From: an uncultured Collinsella sp.
GTDB taxonomy: Bacteria; Actinomycetota; Coriobacteriia; Coriobacteriales; Coriobacteriaceae
Direction: 5' to 3'
Assembly (NCBI GenBank): GCA_902462065.1
Contig: CABQAK010000005.1
Span: forward strand, 1-63,997
Length of the DNA stretch: 63,997 bases
Both the position numbers and the translations under genes were made by a program. Below, piece by piece: positions 5,686 through 15,019 of the stretch. Each line of letters starts with the position of its first letter. Position 1 is the stretch's first letter. Below the pieces are notes generated by a model. The model saw only the letters and a list, made by a program, of their open reading frames with translations. It searched no databases and was not told where the DNA came from.

Positions 5686-8046
5686 CTACACACGGCGCTT
5701 AAGCTGGGCTCCACCCTCGCCGGGCATAAGACGACGAGCGTCGTAGACCGAGTCAACGCTGCTGATAGAGGCCAGCAGCGGATCCAAGCCACTCGCGTCC
5801 GAGATCTCGACCATAAAGCGCAGGGTTGCAATACCCTCGCGGTTGGTCGACGTGGCGGCAGAAAGGATATTGCCGCCCGCATCGCCAATGGCAATGGTGA
5901 CATCCTTGAGCAGGCCCATGCGGTCCAGGCACTCGACCACGATCTCGATCTGGAAGAGGGTGTCGGCAGCGCCGTCCCACTCCACATCGATCATGCGCTC
6001 GGGATGTTCCATAAGACCCTTGACGTTAGGGCAGTTGGCGCGATGCACCGAAACGCCGCGACCGCGCGTGATGAAGCCGACGATGTCGTCGCCCGTCACG
6101 GGGTTGCAGCAATGAGCCAGACGGACCAGCAGGCCGCTGTTGCTCTCGCCCTTGACGATAATGCCGTTACTGGCGCTCTTGCCGCGCTTTTGCGGCTTGC
6201 GGTTGGAGCCGCGAGCGGGCTGCTTCACGACCTCGGCGATAGCCTCGGCCTTGGTGAGCTGTTCCTCGGGCTTGGGGTCCAAGATTTGCTCGACCTTATT
6301 GCCCACAGCGCGCGGGGCAACCTTGCCGGCACCGACGGCGGCAAACAGGTCCTCGAGCTGCTTGAAGTTAAACTGCTCCGCCACGGCGTTGAGTGCACGC
6401 GTCGAACGCGGCGTAGAAATGCCATAGCCACGCTTACGCAGGTCCTTGGCCAGCATATCGCGACCGGCGGCAGCGTCGTCGTCCTTGGTCGCAGCGGCAA
6501 AATAGCGGCGGATCTTTGACTTGGCGGAAGGTGTCTTAACGATCTTGAGCCAATCGCGCGACGGCTTGGAACTCTTGTTAGTCAGGATTTCAACGCGGTC
6601 GCCCGTCTTGATCTCGTGCGTGAGCGGAGCCACCGCACCGTTGATTTTGGCGCCGACGCAGTGGTTTCCCACCTCGGTGTGAACGGCATAGGCAAAGTCG
6701 AGCGGCGTGGAGCCGGCACGAAGCGCCATGACCTCGCCTTTGGGCGTGAAGACAAAGATCTCCTGATCGAACAGATCGACCTTCAGCGAGTGCAGGTATT
6801 CCTTGGCATCGGTGATCTCGTCGGAAGCTGCCCAATCGAGCGAATGCTTGAGCCAGTTGATCTGGTCGTCCAAACGTTGAGCGTCATTGGTCTTGGAAGC
6901 AGACGATCCGCCCGACTTCTTATATAGCCAGTGGGCGGCAATGCCGTACTCGGCCTGCTCATGCATCTCGTAGGTTCGAATCTGAATCTCGAGCGGACGA
7001 GCCGTAGGGCCGATGACCGTCGTGTGGAGCGACTGGTAGTTATTGACCTTAGGCATGGCGATATAGTCTTTAAAGCGACCAGGCATAGGGTGCCACAGCG
7101 TATGCACCGCACCGAGCGTGGAGTAGCAATCGCGCACCGAATGGGTAATAACGCGCAGCGCCACCAGGTCGTAGATCTCGGAGAACTCCTTGCCCTTGCG
7201 CTTCATCTTTTGGTAGATGGACCAATAGTGCTTGGAGCGGCCGTTGATCTGGAAGTCCTCCAGACCAATGCGGTTGAGCTCATCGGTAAGCGTCTTGATG
7301 GTCTCGGCAAGGTAGCGTTCGCGGACCTCGCGCGACTCAGCTACCATACGCGCGATGCGCTGGTAGGCATCGGGCTCCAGGTAGAAGAAGGACAGGTCCT
7401 CGAGCTCCCACTTAATAGAGCTCATGCCCAGGCGGTCGGCCAAGGGCGCGTACACGTCCATGGTCTCGCGAGCCTTAAACAGGCGACGATCCTCGCGCAG
7501 GGCTGCCAGCGTACGCATGTTGTGCAGACGGTCGGCAAGTTTAACGATGATGACGCGAATGTCCTTGGACATGGCGAGGAACATCTTGCGCAGCGTGAGC
7601 GCCTGCTTCTCGTCCATGCTGTCGACTTCGATGTTGGTGAGCTTGGTCACGCCATCGACGAGCTCGGCAACGGTTTCGCCAAACAGGCCGGAAACATCGG
7701 CAAGCGAAGTCTCGGTATCCTCGACGGTATCGTGCAGCAGCGCGGCGCACACCACGTCACAGTCCATCTTGAGATCGGCCAGAATGATGGCCACCTCGAC
7801 GGGATGGTTAATGTACATCTCACCCGAGCGCCGCTTTTGGTTGCAGTGCTTCTCGGCGGCAAAGCAGTAGGCCTGCTCAACCTTAGAAAAGTCGTCCTCA
7901 TTCATATATTTGAGGCACAGGCGCTCCAGCTTGTCGTAGCTGTCCGCCATAATCTCGGGCGGTAGCTCATCGGCATGCTTATAGTGCTCCATCTCCGAAA
8001 ACGGCTGGAGGGTGGAATCATGGGCGGTACGGGCTGCGGCATCCAT
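5686..8046 (-). CDS. rel: Bifunctional (p)ppGpp synthetase/hydrolase Rel
   Basis: The 786-residue product has the full long RSH architecture. An HD hydrolase domain has intact HDTVED (H105, D106). The synthetase domain carries GRSKHYWSIYQKMK and RFKDYIAMPKVNNYQSLHTTV. A TGS domain (EIFVFTPKGEVMALRAGSTPLDFAYAVH) and a C-terminal ACT domain follow. The RFKD motif is the RxKD type of bifunctional Rel/SpoT enzymes, not the ExDD type of RelA. It makes (p)ppGpp on amino-acid starvation, sensed on the ribosome through TGS/ACT, and degrades it otherwise. The start has an AAGGGGA ribosome-binding site. recJ-recQ ends 15 bp upstream, so the two are probably co-transcribed. Confidence 0.95.
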   Translation of the reverse strand: MDAAARTAHDSTLQPFSEMEHYKHADELPPEIMADSYDKLERLCLKYMNEDDFSKVEQAYCFAAEKHCNQKRRSGEMYINHPVEVAIILADLKMDCDVVCAALLHDTVEDTETSLADVSGLFGETVAELVDGVTKLTNIEVDSMDEKQALTLRKMFLAMSKDIRVIIVKLADRLHNMRTLAALREDRRLFKARETMDVYAPLADRLGMSSIKWELEDLSFFYLEPDAYQRIARMVAESREVRERYLAETIKTLTDELNRIGLEDFQINGRSKHYWSIYQKMKRKGKEFSEIYDLVALRVITHSVRDCYSTLGAVHTLWHPMPGRFKDYIAMPKVNNYQSLHTTVIGPTARPLEIQIRTYEMHEQAEYGIAAHWLYKKSGGSSASKTNDAQRLDDQINWLKHSLDWAASDEITDAKEYLHSLKVDLFDQEIFVFTPKGEVMALRAGSTPLDFAYAVHTEVGNHCVGAKINGAVAPLTHEIKTGDRVEILTNKSSKPSRDWLKIVKTPSAKSKIRRYFAAATKDDDAAAGRDMLAKDLRKRGYGISTPRSTRALNAVAEQFNFKQLEDLFAAVGAGKVAPRAVGNKVEQILDPKPEEQLTKAEAIAEVVKQPARGSNRKPQKRGKSASNGIIVKGESNSGLLVRLAHCCNPVTGDDIVGFITRGRGVSVHRANCPNVKGLMEHPERMIDVEWDGAADTLFQIEIVVECLDRMGLLKDVTIAIGDAGGNILSAATSTNREGIATLRFMVEISDASGLDPLLASISSVDSVYDARRLMPGEGGAQLKRRV

Positions 8047-8061
8047 CGAGGTCCCCTTCCC

Positions 8062-11000
8062 CTAGGCCCGCGGTACGATCGGGCGGTTAACTTTGGCTAG
8101 CATATCAGAAGCGCACGAATCGAGCGCCCAGCTCCGGAAAGCCGAAAACTCCATGCGCGAGCGCAAGCCCTCCAAATAGCGAATTGACCTGCTCAATTGC
8201 ACGCGGCCGGGGTTTTCGGCCATCGCGATGCGACGGGTATCGTCAAGCCCCGAAACGCGACAGAAACCAAGCTCTTCGAAGATTCCCAGGCCGCTTTCCA
8301 CCGAACGCTCGTCGACCGGCGTGCGGGCATCGATGGCAAGGCACATCTGCGCGATGTCGATATCGCTCGCGCTAAAGGAATCGTCCCCGGTCTTGCCGCG
8401 GTTGGAGCGCCACATGGTCTGCAGCGCGCGATAGAGTGTGACGAGCTCGTCGCGCTCGGGCGCATAGCAGTCGAGTAGGCGCTCGTTAATGCGGGCGTCG
8501 CGCGACGAATAGAGCAGATGGATCACGGCGGGCTGGCCATCGCGACCGGCGCGGCCGCTCATCTGGTTGAACTCGATGGCGCCAAACGGCATGTGGTAGA
8601 GCACGACATGGCGGATATCGGGCAGGTTGACACCCTCGCCAAAGGCGGAGGTCGAAACGATGCAGCTGAGGCTTCCGTCTCGGAATGCTTCCTCCACGCG
8701 ACGGCGATCGGAACGCACAAGCCCCGCGTTATAGAACGCGATATGGGTTGCGCAATCGGGCACACGCTTGCGCAACGTCTTGGCGAGCGCCACGGACTGG
8801 TCGCGCGAATTGACGTAAATGACGGTCTTCTCCCCCGTCGCCACGATCGACACCAAACGGTTCTCGCGGCTCGCAAGGTCGCGGTCGTCCTCGAGCTGCA
8901 GGTTCTCGCGCACCGTCTCGTCGACCACCGTGCGAGTGATCGGCAGCATGCGGGCAAGCTCGGCCACGACCGGAGCCGTCGCGGTGGCCGTCGCAGCCAT
9001 AACGACCGGGTCGCCCAGGGCTTTGAGGATATCGGGCATGTCGAGATAGGCGCCGCGGTCGCCGCCCTTGGCAAGGCCGGCGTGGTGTGCCTCATCGATA
9101 ACGACAAAGCCGATGCGGCCCGAACGCGCAAAGCGGTCACGGTGGATAGACAGGAACTCGGGCGTCGTGAGCACGATACCGGTGCGACCCGAAGCCAAGC
9201 CGGCAAACACGTCATCGCGCGCCGCCTCCACGGTCTCGCCGGTCAACACGCCGACGCCAATGCCGAGCGCGGCCATCGTCGACGAGAGGTGATAGGCCTG
9301 GTCGGCAACGAGCGCACGCAGCGGATAGACAAAGATGCTCGCACGCCCGCGAAGCACCGCCTCACGCGCGGCATGCACATGGAAGATGAGCGACTTGCCG
9401 CGCCCCGTTCCCATAACGGCCAGAACACTTTGGTGATCGGCCAGGGCATCGAGCGCCTCGACCTGCGCGCGGTGCGGCTGGTTCGAGCCGATAAAGCTAT
9501 GGATAAGCGAGCGCGTGAGCTCGGTATAGGAAAGCTGGGCGAGCGTCTCGCGCTTACGCGACTCCAGGCGCAGGCCGGAATCCGCCGGCTGCACGCCACG
9601 ACGAAGCTCGCATGCCGGATCGTCGACGCTGGGCAGCATGGTATCGCGGACCAGAACATCCTTGATCATGAGCTTGGGCTTCACACGCCCCTGCCAATGC
9701 TCGGCAACGGCCTCGAACACCAAGTCGACAGCGCTATCGCAGTTGATGAGCTTATCGATTTGCGGCACGCGGAACATAATGGCCGGCACACTCGCGGCAC
9801 CATCGGTCGCCACAAAGCGCATGTGCTCGCCGGTTTTGCCCACCACGGCGCGATCGCACATCGTCACGCCCTCGGCGGCCAGCAGCGGCACCTTGTTGCC
9901 CTGGCCAAACGGCTCAAGACGGGAAATCTGCTCTATAGTCTCGATATTCAGCTCGGAAAGGTCGACCGTGGCGGCAACCTCGTCGATGTCTTCAAAGTCC
10001 TCGGCGGGAATCTCCGATAGCACGGCGGAAAGGCGACGACGGAATTCATCGAGCTCGGATGCCTCGATGGTCACACCCACCGCACCGGCATGTCCGCCGC
10101 GACGAATTAGCAGGTCGGAACAGCGCTCGACGGCGTCAAACAGGTTAACTTTGCCCACCGAGCGACCAGAGCCGCGCGCGATACCGTCCTCGATCGAGAA
10201 CAGCAGCGCCGGCACGTGATAGCGGTTGGTCAGACGGCTTGCCACGATGCCCTTGACACCCTCGTGCCAGCCTTCACCGCCCACGACGATCGCGCGTCCG
10301 CCGTCATAGGTCTCCTCGACCTTTGCCATGGCATCGCGCGTGAGCTCCGCCTCGATCTCACGGCGCTGGCGGTTGATTTCCTCGAGCTCAGCCGCCAGCG
10401 CGCTTGCTTCGATGGGATTGCGGGCAAGCAGCAGGTCGAGCGCCAGCTTGGGATCGGCCATGCGACCGGCAGCGTTTAAGCGGGGAATGAGCGAGAATGA
10501 CAGGCCATCCGCCGTAATGCTCGAAAGGTCCGCCTTGGCGAGCGCGGCAAGCGCGATATAGCCGGGGCGAGCGGTTACGCGCATCTGCTGGATGCCCTCG
10601 GCAACCAGCGCGCGGTTCTCGGGCGTGAGCGGCATCATGTCGGACACGGTGCCCAGCGCCGCGACCTCGATTAGCGAACGCCAATACGACGGCTTGCCCA
10701 GGCGCTCACCCAGGACTTGCACCAGCTTGAGCGCCACACCAGCACCGGCAAGCTCGCGCGAGGGGCCCTCGTCTTCGAGCTTGGGGTCGGTCAGGGGCAC
10801 ACCCTGCGGCACCTGGTCGGAGGGCTCGTGATGGTCCGTGACCACCAAATCGATCCCCAGGCTCTCCAGATAGGAAACCTCTTCCTTGGCGGCAATGCCG
10901 TTATCGACGGTCACGATCAGCTGGGGGCGAGCGAGCTCGTTAACGCGGTCGAGTGCCGCGCGCGAAAGACCGTAGCCCTCATCAAAGCGATGCGGAATAA

Positions 11001-11349
11001 ACGGCGTGACATCGGCGCCAAACGTGCGCAGTGCCTCGGTCAACAGGCAGGTCGACGTAATGCCGTCAACGTCAAAATCGCCAAAGACTGCAATGTGCTC
11101 GTGGTTGCGAATAGCACGCTCGACGCGGTCGGCAACGACCGACATGCCCGGGATAATGAGTGGGTCGGCCCAGTCGCGATCGAGCGAAGGCGTCAAAAAC
11201 AATTGGCCCTCTTTGATGGAGCCGATGCCGTGCGCGACCATAATGCGCGCCACCAGTCCGGGAATGCCCAGACCAGCCGAAAGCTCCTTTTCGAGCCCGG
11301 GGTTTTGCTGAGCGACCGCCCAGCGATGCGTCGTCTTAAGCGATGACAT
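8062..11349 (-). CDS. recJ: RecJ-RecQ fusion: ssDNA exonuclease plus superfamily 2 helicase
   Basis: The N-terminal half (about residues 1-560) is RecJ, a DHH-family 5'-3' single-strand DNA exonuclease. It has FGDFDVDGITS, VTVDNGIAA, VVTDHHEP, RLNAAGRM and RRGGHAGAVG. The C-terminal half (about 600-1095) is a RecQ-like helicase with MGTGRGKSLIFH (Walker A), VIDEAHHAG (DEAH), MAATATA, STSAFGEGVN and QMSGRAGRDGQ. All catalytic motifs look intact. RecJ alone is usually about 550-800 residues, so this is a true fusion of two enzymes that act together in recombination and fork repair. I start at the ATG at 11349, preceded by GGGGGTGG, instead of the GTG at 11394. No RecQ zinc-binding Cys set or HRDC domain is evident. 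Confidence 0.93.
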   Translation of the reverse strand: MSSLKTTHRWAVAQQNPGLEKELSAGLGIPGLVARIMVAHGIGSIKEGQLFLTPSLDRDWADPLIIPGMSVVADRVERAIRNHEHIAVFGDFDVDGITSTCLLTEALRTFGADVTPFIPHRFDEGYGLSRAALDRVNELARPQLIVTVDNGIAAKEEVSYLESLGIDLVVTDHHEPSDQVPQGVPLTDPKLEDEGPSRELAGAGVALKLVQVLGERLGKPSYWRSLIEVAALGTVSDMMPLTPENRALVAEGIQQMRVTARPGYIALAALAKADLSSITADGLSFSLIPRLNAAGRMADPKLALDLLLARNPIEASALAAELEEINRQRREIEAELTRDAMAKVEETYDGGRAIVVGGEGWHEGVKGIVASRLTNRYHVPALLFSIEDGIARGSGRSVGKVNLFDAVERCSDLLIRRGGHAGAVGVTIEASELDEFRRRLSAVLSEIPAEDFEDIDEVAATVDLSELNIETIEQISRLEPFGQGNKVPLLAAEGVTMCDRAVVGKTGEHMRFVATDGAASVPAIMFRVPQIDKLINCDSAVDLVFEAVAEHWQGRVKPKLMIKDVLVRDTMLPSVDDPACELRRGVQPADSGLRLESRKRETLAQLSYTELTRSLIHSFIGSNQPHRAQVEALDALADHQSVLAVMGTGRGKSLIFHVHAAREAVLRGRASIFVYPLRALVADQAYHLSSTMAALGIGVGVLTGETVEAARDDVFAGLASGRTGIVLTTPEFLSIHRDRFARSGRIGFVVIDEAHHAGLAKGGDRGAYLDMPDILKALGDPVVMAATATATAPVVAELARMLPITRTVVDETVRENLQLEDDRDLASRENRLVSIVATGEKTVIYVNSRDQSVALAKTLRKRVPDCATHIAFYNAGLVRSDRRRVEEAFRDGSLSCIVSTSAFGEGVNLPDIRHVVLYHMPFGAIEFNQMSGRAGRDGQPAVIHLLYSSRDARINERLLDCYAPERDELVTLYRALQTMWRSNRGKTGDDSFSASDIDIAQMCLAIDARTPVDERSVESGLGIFEELGFCRVSGLDDTRRIAMAENPGRVQLSRSIRYLEGLRSRMEFSAFRSWALDSCASDMLAKVNRPIVPRA

Positions 11350-11623
11350 AGGCGCCCACCCCCGATAGGGGCAGGTCGCCGCGATACCTCTCACGGTTCA
11401 TAGCGATGAGTCCTCTGTGTATGCCCGCTTCGGCAGGCAGATCTGTTGAACGGATTTATTATACCGTGCGGCACGGACGCAGAACCTCGCAGCGCGCCGC
11501 GGTTTCGGCAAACGATGGCGGTAATGCCCTCGAAATAATCGAGCGTTTCATCCGCACGGACACATACGAGCGTCTAGCATATCCATACAAACAAGTTCGC
11601 GGATAAAGGGAGTCACGGGGCAT

Positions 11624-12622
11624 ATGAAGCAATGGGCTGGACTGGGAAAGTTCCTCGCGGGGCATATGCAGATCATCGTTCCGATTTGCGTGGCGCTCGG
11701 CGTGCTCTTTCCCCAGCAGATCGGCGTACTCAAGCCCATTGTTCCCGCCCTCTTCGCCTTTATGACGTTTCAGGGCGCGCTCAGCAACACCTTTCACCAG
11801 GTAGCCGAGGTGTTCCACCGTCCGCTGCACCTGATTCTGGCGTTGCTGGTCTCGGCAGTGCTTATTCCCATCGCGGCGTATGCCATGGGGTCACTCTTCT
11901 TTGGCTCCAACCCCAACCTTGTCTGCGGCATCGTGCTCGAGTACAGCGTGCCCGTGGCCGTCACCGCTTTTATGTGGATCAGCATGTTCGGCGGCAACGG
12001 CCCGCTCGCGCTCACCATCATCCTGACGTCCTCGGTTATCTCCCCTGTGACGATTCCGCTCACGCTTAAGCTCTTGCTGGGTGCCACCGTCTCGATCGAT
12101 GTGCCGAGCATGATGCAAGACATGGCCTTTATGATCGCCATCCCCGCCGTGCTCGGCATCGTGATCAACGAGCTCACGCGTGGATGGGGACACTAGAAGC
12201 TCTCCCCCGCGCTCTCGCCCGCCTGCAAATTCATGATGATGGGCGTTATCGCCTCCAACTCCACCGCCATGAGCGAGTACGTGCTGCACATGAACGCGGT
12301 GCGCCTGGAAGTCGCCCTCTTTATTTTGACCTTCGCCATCAGCGGCTTTGTCGTCGGTTTTCTGGTCGCCCGTGCGCTGCATCTGCCATATAGCGAGACG
12401 ACTACCATGTGCTTTACCTGCGGCATGCGTAACATCTCTTCGGGCGCCGTCATAGCCACGCAATACTTTCCGGGCGAAGTTGTGTTTCCCGTCATGTGTG
12501 GAACGTTGTTTCAGCAGGTGCTCGCCTCGCTTATCGGGCACCTCTTTGAGCGTCTGACCGGCGAGGAGCGCGCCGCCCAGCGCAAGCGGGTCGAGGCCGG
12601 CCGCGACGCCATGGGACGCTAG
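11624..12622 (+). pseudogene. BASS (bile acid:sodium symporter) family transporter, interrupted by in-frame TAG
   Basis: The frame from 11624 encodes several hydrophobic helices of a bile-acid/sodium-symporter-family transporter (about 332 residues if complete), starting MKQWAGLGKFLAGHMQIIVP. It is cut by a single TAG at 12194-12196 after ELTRGWGH. The same frame resumes at once (KLSPALSPACKFMMMGVIASNSTAMS) and continues with further helices and the family-like CGMRNISSGAVIATQYF to a TAG at 12620. There is no frameshift. The simplest reading is a recent nonsense mutation, with a sequencing error or natural readthrough as alternatives. Family transporters usually carry organic acids with sodium; the substrate here is unknown. 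It stands alone, divergent from recJ. Confidence 0.8.
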
Positions 12623-12652
12623 ACTGTCCGCATTACGCGGGTGTTGGTCTTA

Positions 12653-13450
12653 CTATACGAGCGTTTCCAGATGCGCACGCAGGCGCTCAGCATCGACATC
12701 GAGCGTGGTCTCAGCATTGACCTGAGCCAGCCGATACCCGACAAAGTAGGGCGAAACCACCCAACGCGGCAGCGCCTTGGCAATGGTCCGACCGCCCAGG
12801 TGATAGAAGAACAGGTTGTACGACTCTGCGCGACCACCGTGGTGCTCGTTCAGGATATAGCGCAGAGCCACCTGGATCGCATCGGCGAAGAGATTCGCCT
12901 CGGCTTGGTCTCTCGTGTCATCGCTGGCAGCGATTCCCTGCGGGGCTGAAACGTTGACCTCAAAGAACCCCATGATGGGTTCGGTTGAGATGTTGACCGA
13001 AATCCTCCCCTGTTGCCAGACATTGATGCCCTCGAAATTGGCAGAAGTCAGCGAAGTGTAGCCGTCTTCCTGCTCCAAACCCACAATCTGCATGTGCGGA
13101 TGAACGAGACTACCGCCCGAGAGCGGACCCTTGTTCTTGTACATGAGCACGCTTCGATACTGCTGTGAATCGATCATCTGCTGCCAGCAACCCAGGGCAA
13201 ACCGCATCACATGGTGGAGTTCATCCGGCTCATAGGTCACCAGGTCGGCATCGTGATCGGCCGACTCGATCAGCACGGTTTGACGGGTGGCGCGCAGGGT
13301 TTTGAACTTATTCTCGAGCCAGATACAGCCACCGTCGCGCCGGATGATATTGGCGAGTTCCTCGGTATCGCAAAAGGGGCACGCGGTGCCGGGGCGGCGG
13401 TTGTCGTCGGGCTTACCGCTCGCCTGCCGAACGTCAAATACCAGCGCCAC
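12653..13450 (-). CDS. GalT/HIT-like nucleotidyltransferase-family protein (DUF4931-like)
   Basis: This 265-residue protein has CPFCDTEE near the N terminus and a HPHMQIVG motif (H-x-H-x-Q) of the kind found in galactose-1-phosphate uridylyltransferases and related HIT-fold enzymes. Length and layout fit small GalT-like proteins of unknown substrate. It starts with GTG at 13450; the ribosome-binding site GGAGG is embedded in the last codons of cutC, so the two genes are translationally linked. No other Leloir-pathway gene is nearby, so a role in galactose metabolism is not supported. It may act on another nucleotide-linked compound. Confidence 0.7.
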   Translation of the reverse strand: MALVFDVRQASGKPDDNRRPGTACPFCDTEELANIIRRDGGCIWLENKFKTLRATRQTVLIESADHDADLVTYEPDELHHVMRFALGCWQQMIDSQQYRSVLMYKNKGPLSGGSLVHPHMQIVGLEQEDGYTSLTSANFEGINVWQQGRISVNISTEPIMGFFEVNVSAPQGIAASDDTRDQAEANLFADAIQVALRYILNEHHGGRAESYNLFFYHLGGRTIAKALPRWVVSPYFVGYRLAQVNAETTLDVDAERLRAHLETLV

Positions 13451-13453
13451 GGG

Positions 13454-14131
13454 TTATACCTCCAGCGGCACGATCTTGGTGCCATGAAGCTCGGAGACGC
13501 CCAGTGCCGCCGCCACGGTATCGCGGTTGGCCGTGGAAATGCCGCCGCCGGGAAGGATGGTCAAGCGGTCGCCCGCATACTCGATCAAGCGGGCCAAGTT
13601 TTCGAAGTTGTCCTCGATCGGCGTACCGGCAGCGCCACCATGCGTCAGGATGCGTGTGATGCCGCAGTCGGCGAGTGTGTCAATCGCGTCGAGCTGAGCC
13701 TCGGGCGAGAGCTGGTCAAATGCCATGTGGAAGGTGATGTCGATGGGCTCACGCTTACATTCCTCGGTCGCGCAGCCCGCGGCCATCACGAGGGCGCCCA
13801 ACGTAAGCTCGTCGAGCGCCCATCCGCCAGCGCAGGGCTTGCAGCAGCCAAAGACCAAGCCGTCAACGCCGGCGCTTACGGCAAGGCCCAGGTCCATCTC
13901 CATCATGCGCAGCTCGTCTTGGCTGTAATGAAAGTCACCGCCACGCGGGCGAATCATGCACATCACTCGCGCGTCATGCTCGTGAGCATAGCTGACTGTA
14001 GCGCTGATAACGCCGGCAGAAGGCGTGGTGCCACCAACGGCAAGGTTGTCGCACAGCTCGATGCGCTTTGCACCGGCATCGATAGCTGCCGGCACCCGCT
14101 CAAAGTTCTCGGCACAAAACTCGTACAGCAT
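13454..14131 (-). CDS. cutC: CutC family protein
   Basis: The 225-residue TIM-barrel product has the CutC hallmarks LYEFCAENFERVPAAIDAGAKRIELCDNLAVGGTTPS, MIRPRGGDFHYSQDE and THGGAAGTPIEDN. CutC was first linked to copper homeostasis in E. coli, but its biochemical activity is not settled. The ATG at 14131 has GGGGGT 7 nt upstream; an upstream start at 14188 would add 19 unconserved residues. It is the first gene of a two-gene unit with the GalT/HIT-like protein, 3 bp apart. Confidence 0.88.
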   Translation of the reverse strand: MLYEFCAENFERVPAAIDAGAKRIELCDNLAVGGTTPSAGVISATVSYAHEHDARVMCMIRPRGGDFHYSQDELRMMEMDLGLAVSAGVDGLVFGCCKPCAGGWALDELTLGALVMAAGCATEECKREPIDITFHMAFDQLSPEAQLDAIDTLADCGITRILTHGGAAGTPIEDNFENLARLIEYAGDRLTILPGGGISTANRDTVAAALGVSELHGTKIVPLEV

Positions 14132-14192
14132 AGATAGACCCCCAAAGACAGCAGATGTTTTCCGACGGGCATTGTCACACATCCCCATGAAG

Positions 14193-14255
14193 TTGCGGTG
14201 GAATAGGGACTGTTTTAGCGTCTAGCGCCCCCATTTAGTCCCTATTTCACCGCAA
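14193..14255. repeat. Inverted repeat with GGGAC cores (REP-like)
   Basis: The 19-bp arms (14193-14211 and 14237-14255) are complementary with one mismatch, giving TTGCGGTG...TAGGGACT and its complement around a 25-bp spacer. The GGGAC core is shared with hairpins at 17885, 23256, 45621 and 59520, suggesting one dispersed family. Confidence 0.75.
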
Positions 14256-14257
14256 TT

Positions 14258-14292
14258 TAAAAGGGGGCGCTGACCGGGTTGGTCAGCGCCCC
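14258..14292 (-). terminator. Intrinsic terminator of the liv operon
   Basis: On the minus strand GGGGCGCTGACC pairs with GGTCAGCGCCCC around a five-base loop and is followed by CCTTTTAAATT. It lies 14 bp past the livF stop. Confidence 0.85.
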
Positions 14293-14305
14293 TTCGTTGA
14301 ATGGA

Positions 14306-15019
14306 TTAACCGCCCAAGTAAGCTTTGCGGACGTTGTCGTCGTGCAGCAGCTCTTGGCCGCTGCCGGTCATGGTGATCTTGCCGGTCTCGAGCACATAGC
14401 CGCGTGTGGCGATGGAAAGCGCCATCTGTGCGTTTTGCTCGACCAGGAGCACCGTGGTTCCGGCCTTATGCAGATCCTCGACAATCTGGAAGATCTGCTC
14501 AATCAGAATCGGCGCCAGGCCCATGGAAGGCTCGTCGAGCATGAGCAGCTTGGGGTTGCTCATAAGGGCGCGGCCCATAACGAGCATCTGCTGCTCGCCG
14601 CCCGAAAGGGTGCCGGCGACCTGGCGACGGCGCTCCTTAAGGCGCGGGAACTGCTCGTAGACGCGCTCAAGGCCCGGAGCAACCGTGGACTTGGGCTGCG
14701 TGTAGGCGCCCATCTCCAAGTTCTCCTCGACCGTCATCTGCAAAAAGGCGCGACGTCCCTCGGGAACCTGGGCCAGACCCTTACCAACCAGCTTGTCGGC
14801 GGGCGTATGGGTAATGTCCTCGCCCATAAACTTGATGGAACCGGTCTTGGAGCGCAGCAGGCCCGAGACGGTCTTGAGCGTTGTGGACTTGCCGGCACCG
14901 TTCGCACCGATCAGAGCCACGATCTCGCCCTCGTTGACGTTAAAGGAGATGTCCTTGATGGCGTGGATAGCGCCGTACCAGACGTTAATGTTGTAGACGG
15001 AAAGCATCGGCTCTGCCAT
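14306..15019 (-). CDS. livF: Branched-chain amino acid ABC transporter ATP-binding protein LivF
   Basis: The 237-residue ATPase has Walker A GANGAGKST, signature LSGGEQQM, Walker B LLMLDEPSMGLAP and the family-typical N terminus LSVYNINVWYGAIHAIKDISF. LivF pairs with LivG as the second nucleotide-binding subunit of a high-affinity leucine/isoleucine/valine importer. It is the last gene of the operon, starts directly after the livG stop and is followed by an intrinsic terminator. Confidence 0.95.
   Translation of the reverse strand: MAEPMLSVYNINVWYGAIHAIKDISFNVNEGEIVALIGANGAGKSTTLKTVSGLLRSKTGSIKFMGEDITHTPADKLVGKGLAQVPEGRRAFLQMTVEENLEMGAYTQPKSTVAPGLERVYEQFPRLKERRRQVAGTLSGGEQQMLVMGRALMSNPKLLMLDEPSMGLAPILIEQIFQIVEDLHKAGTTVLLVEQNAQMALSIATRGYVLETGKITMTGSGQELLHDDNVRKAYLGG

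Noticed and set aside
12170..12240. Pyrrolysine or selenocysteine recoding at the TAG in the BASS gene
   Set aside because: The stop is TAG, so selenocysteine (TGA) does not apply, and no pyl genes are visible. A nonsense change is simpler.
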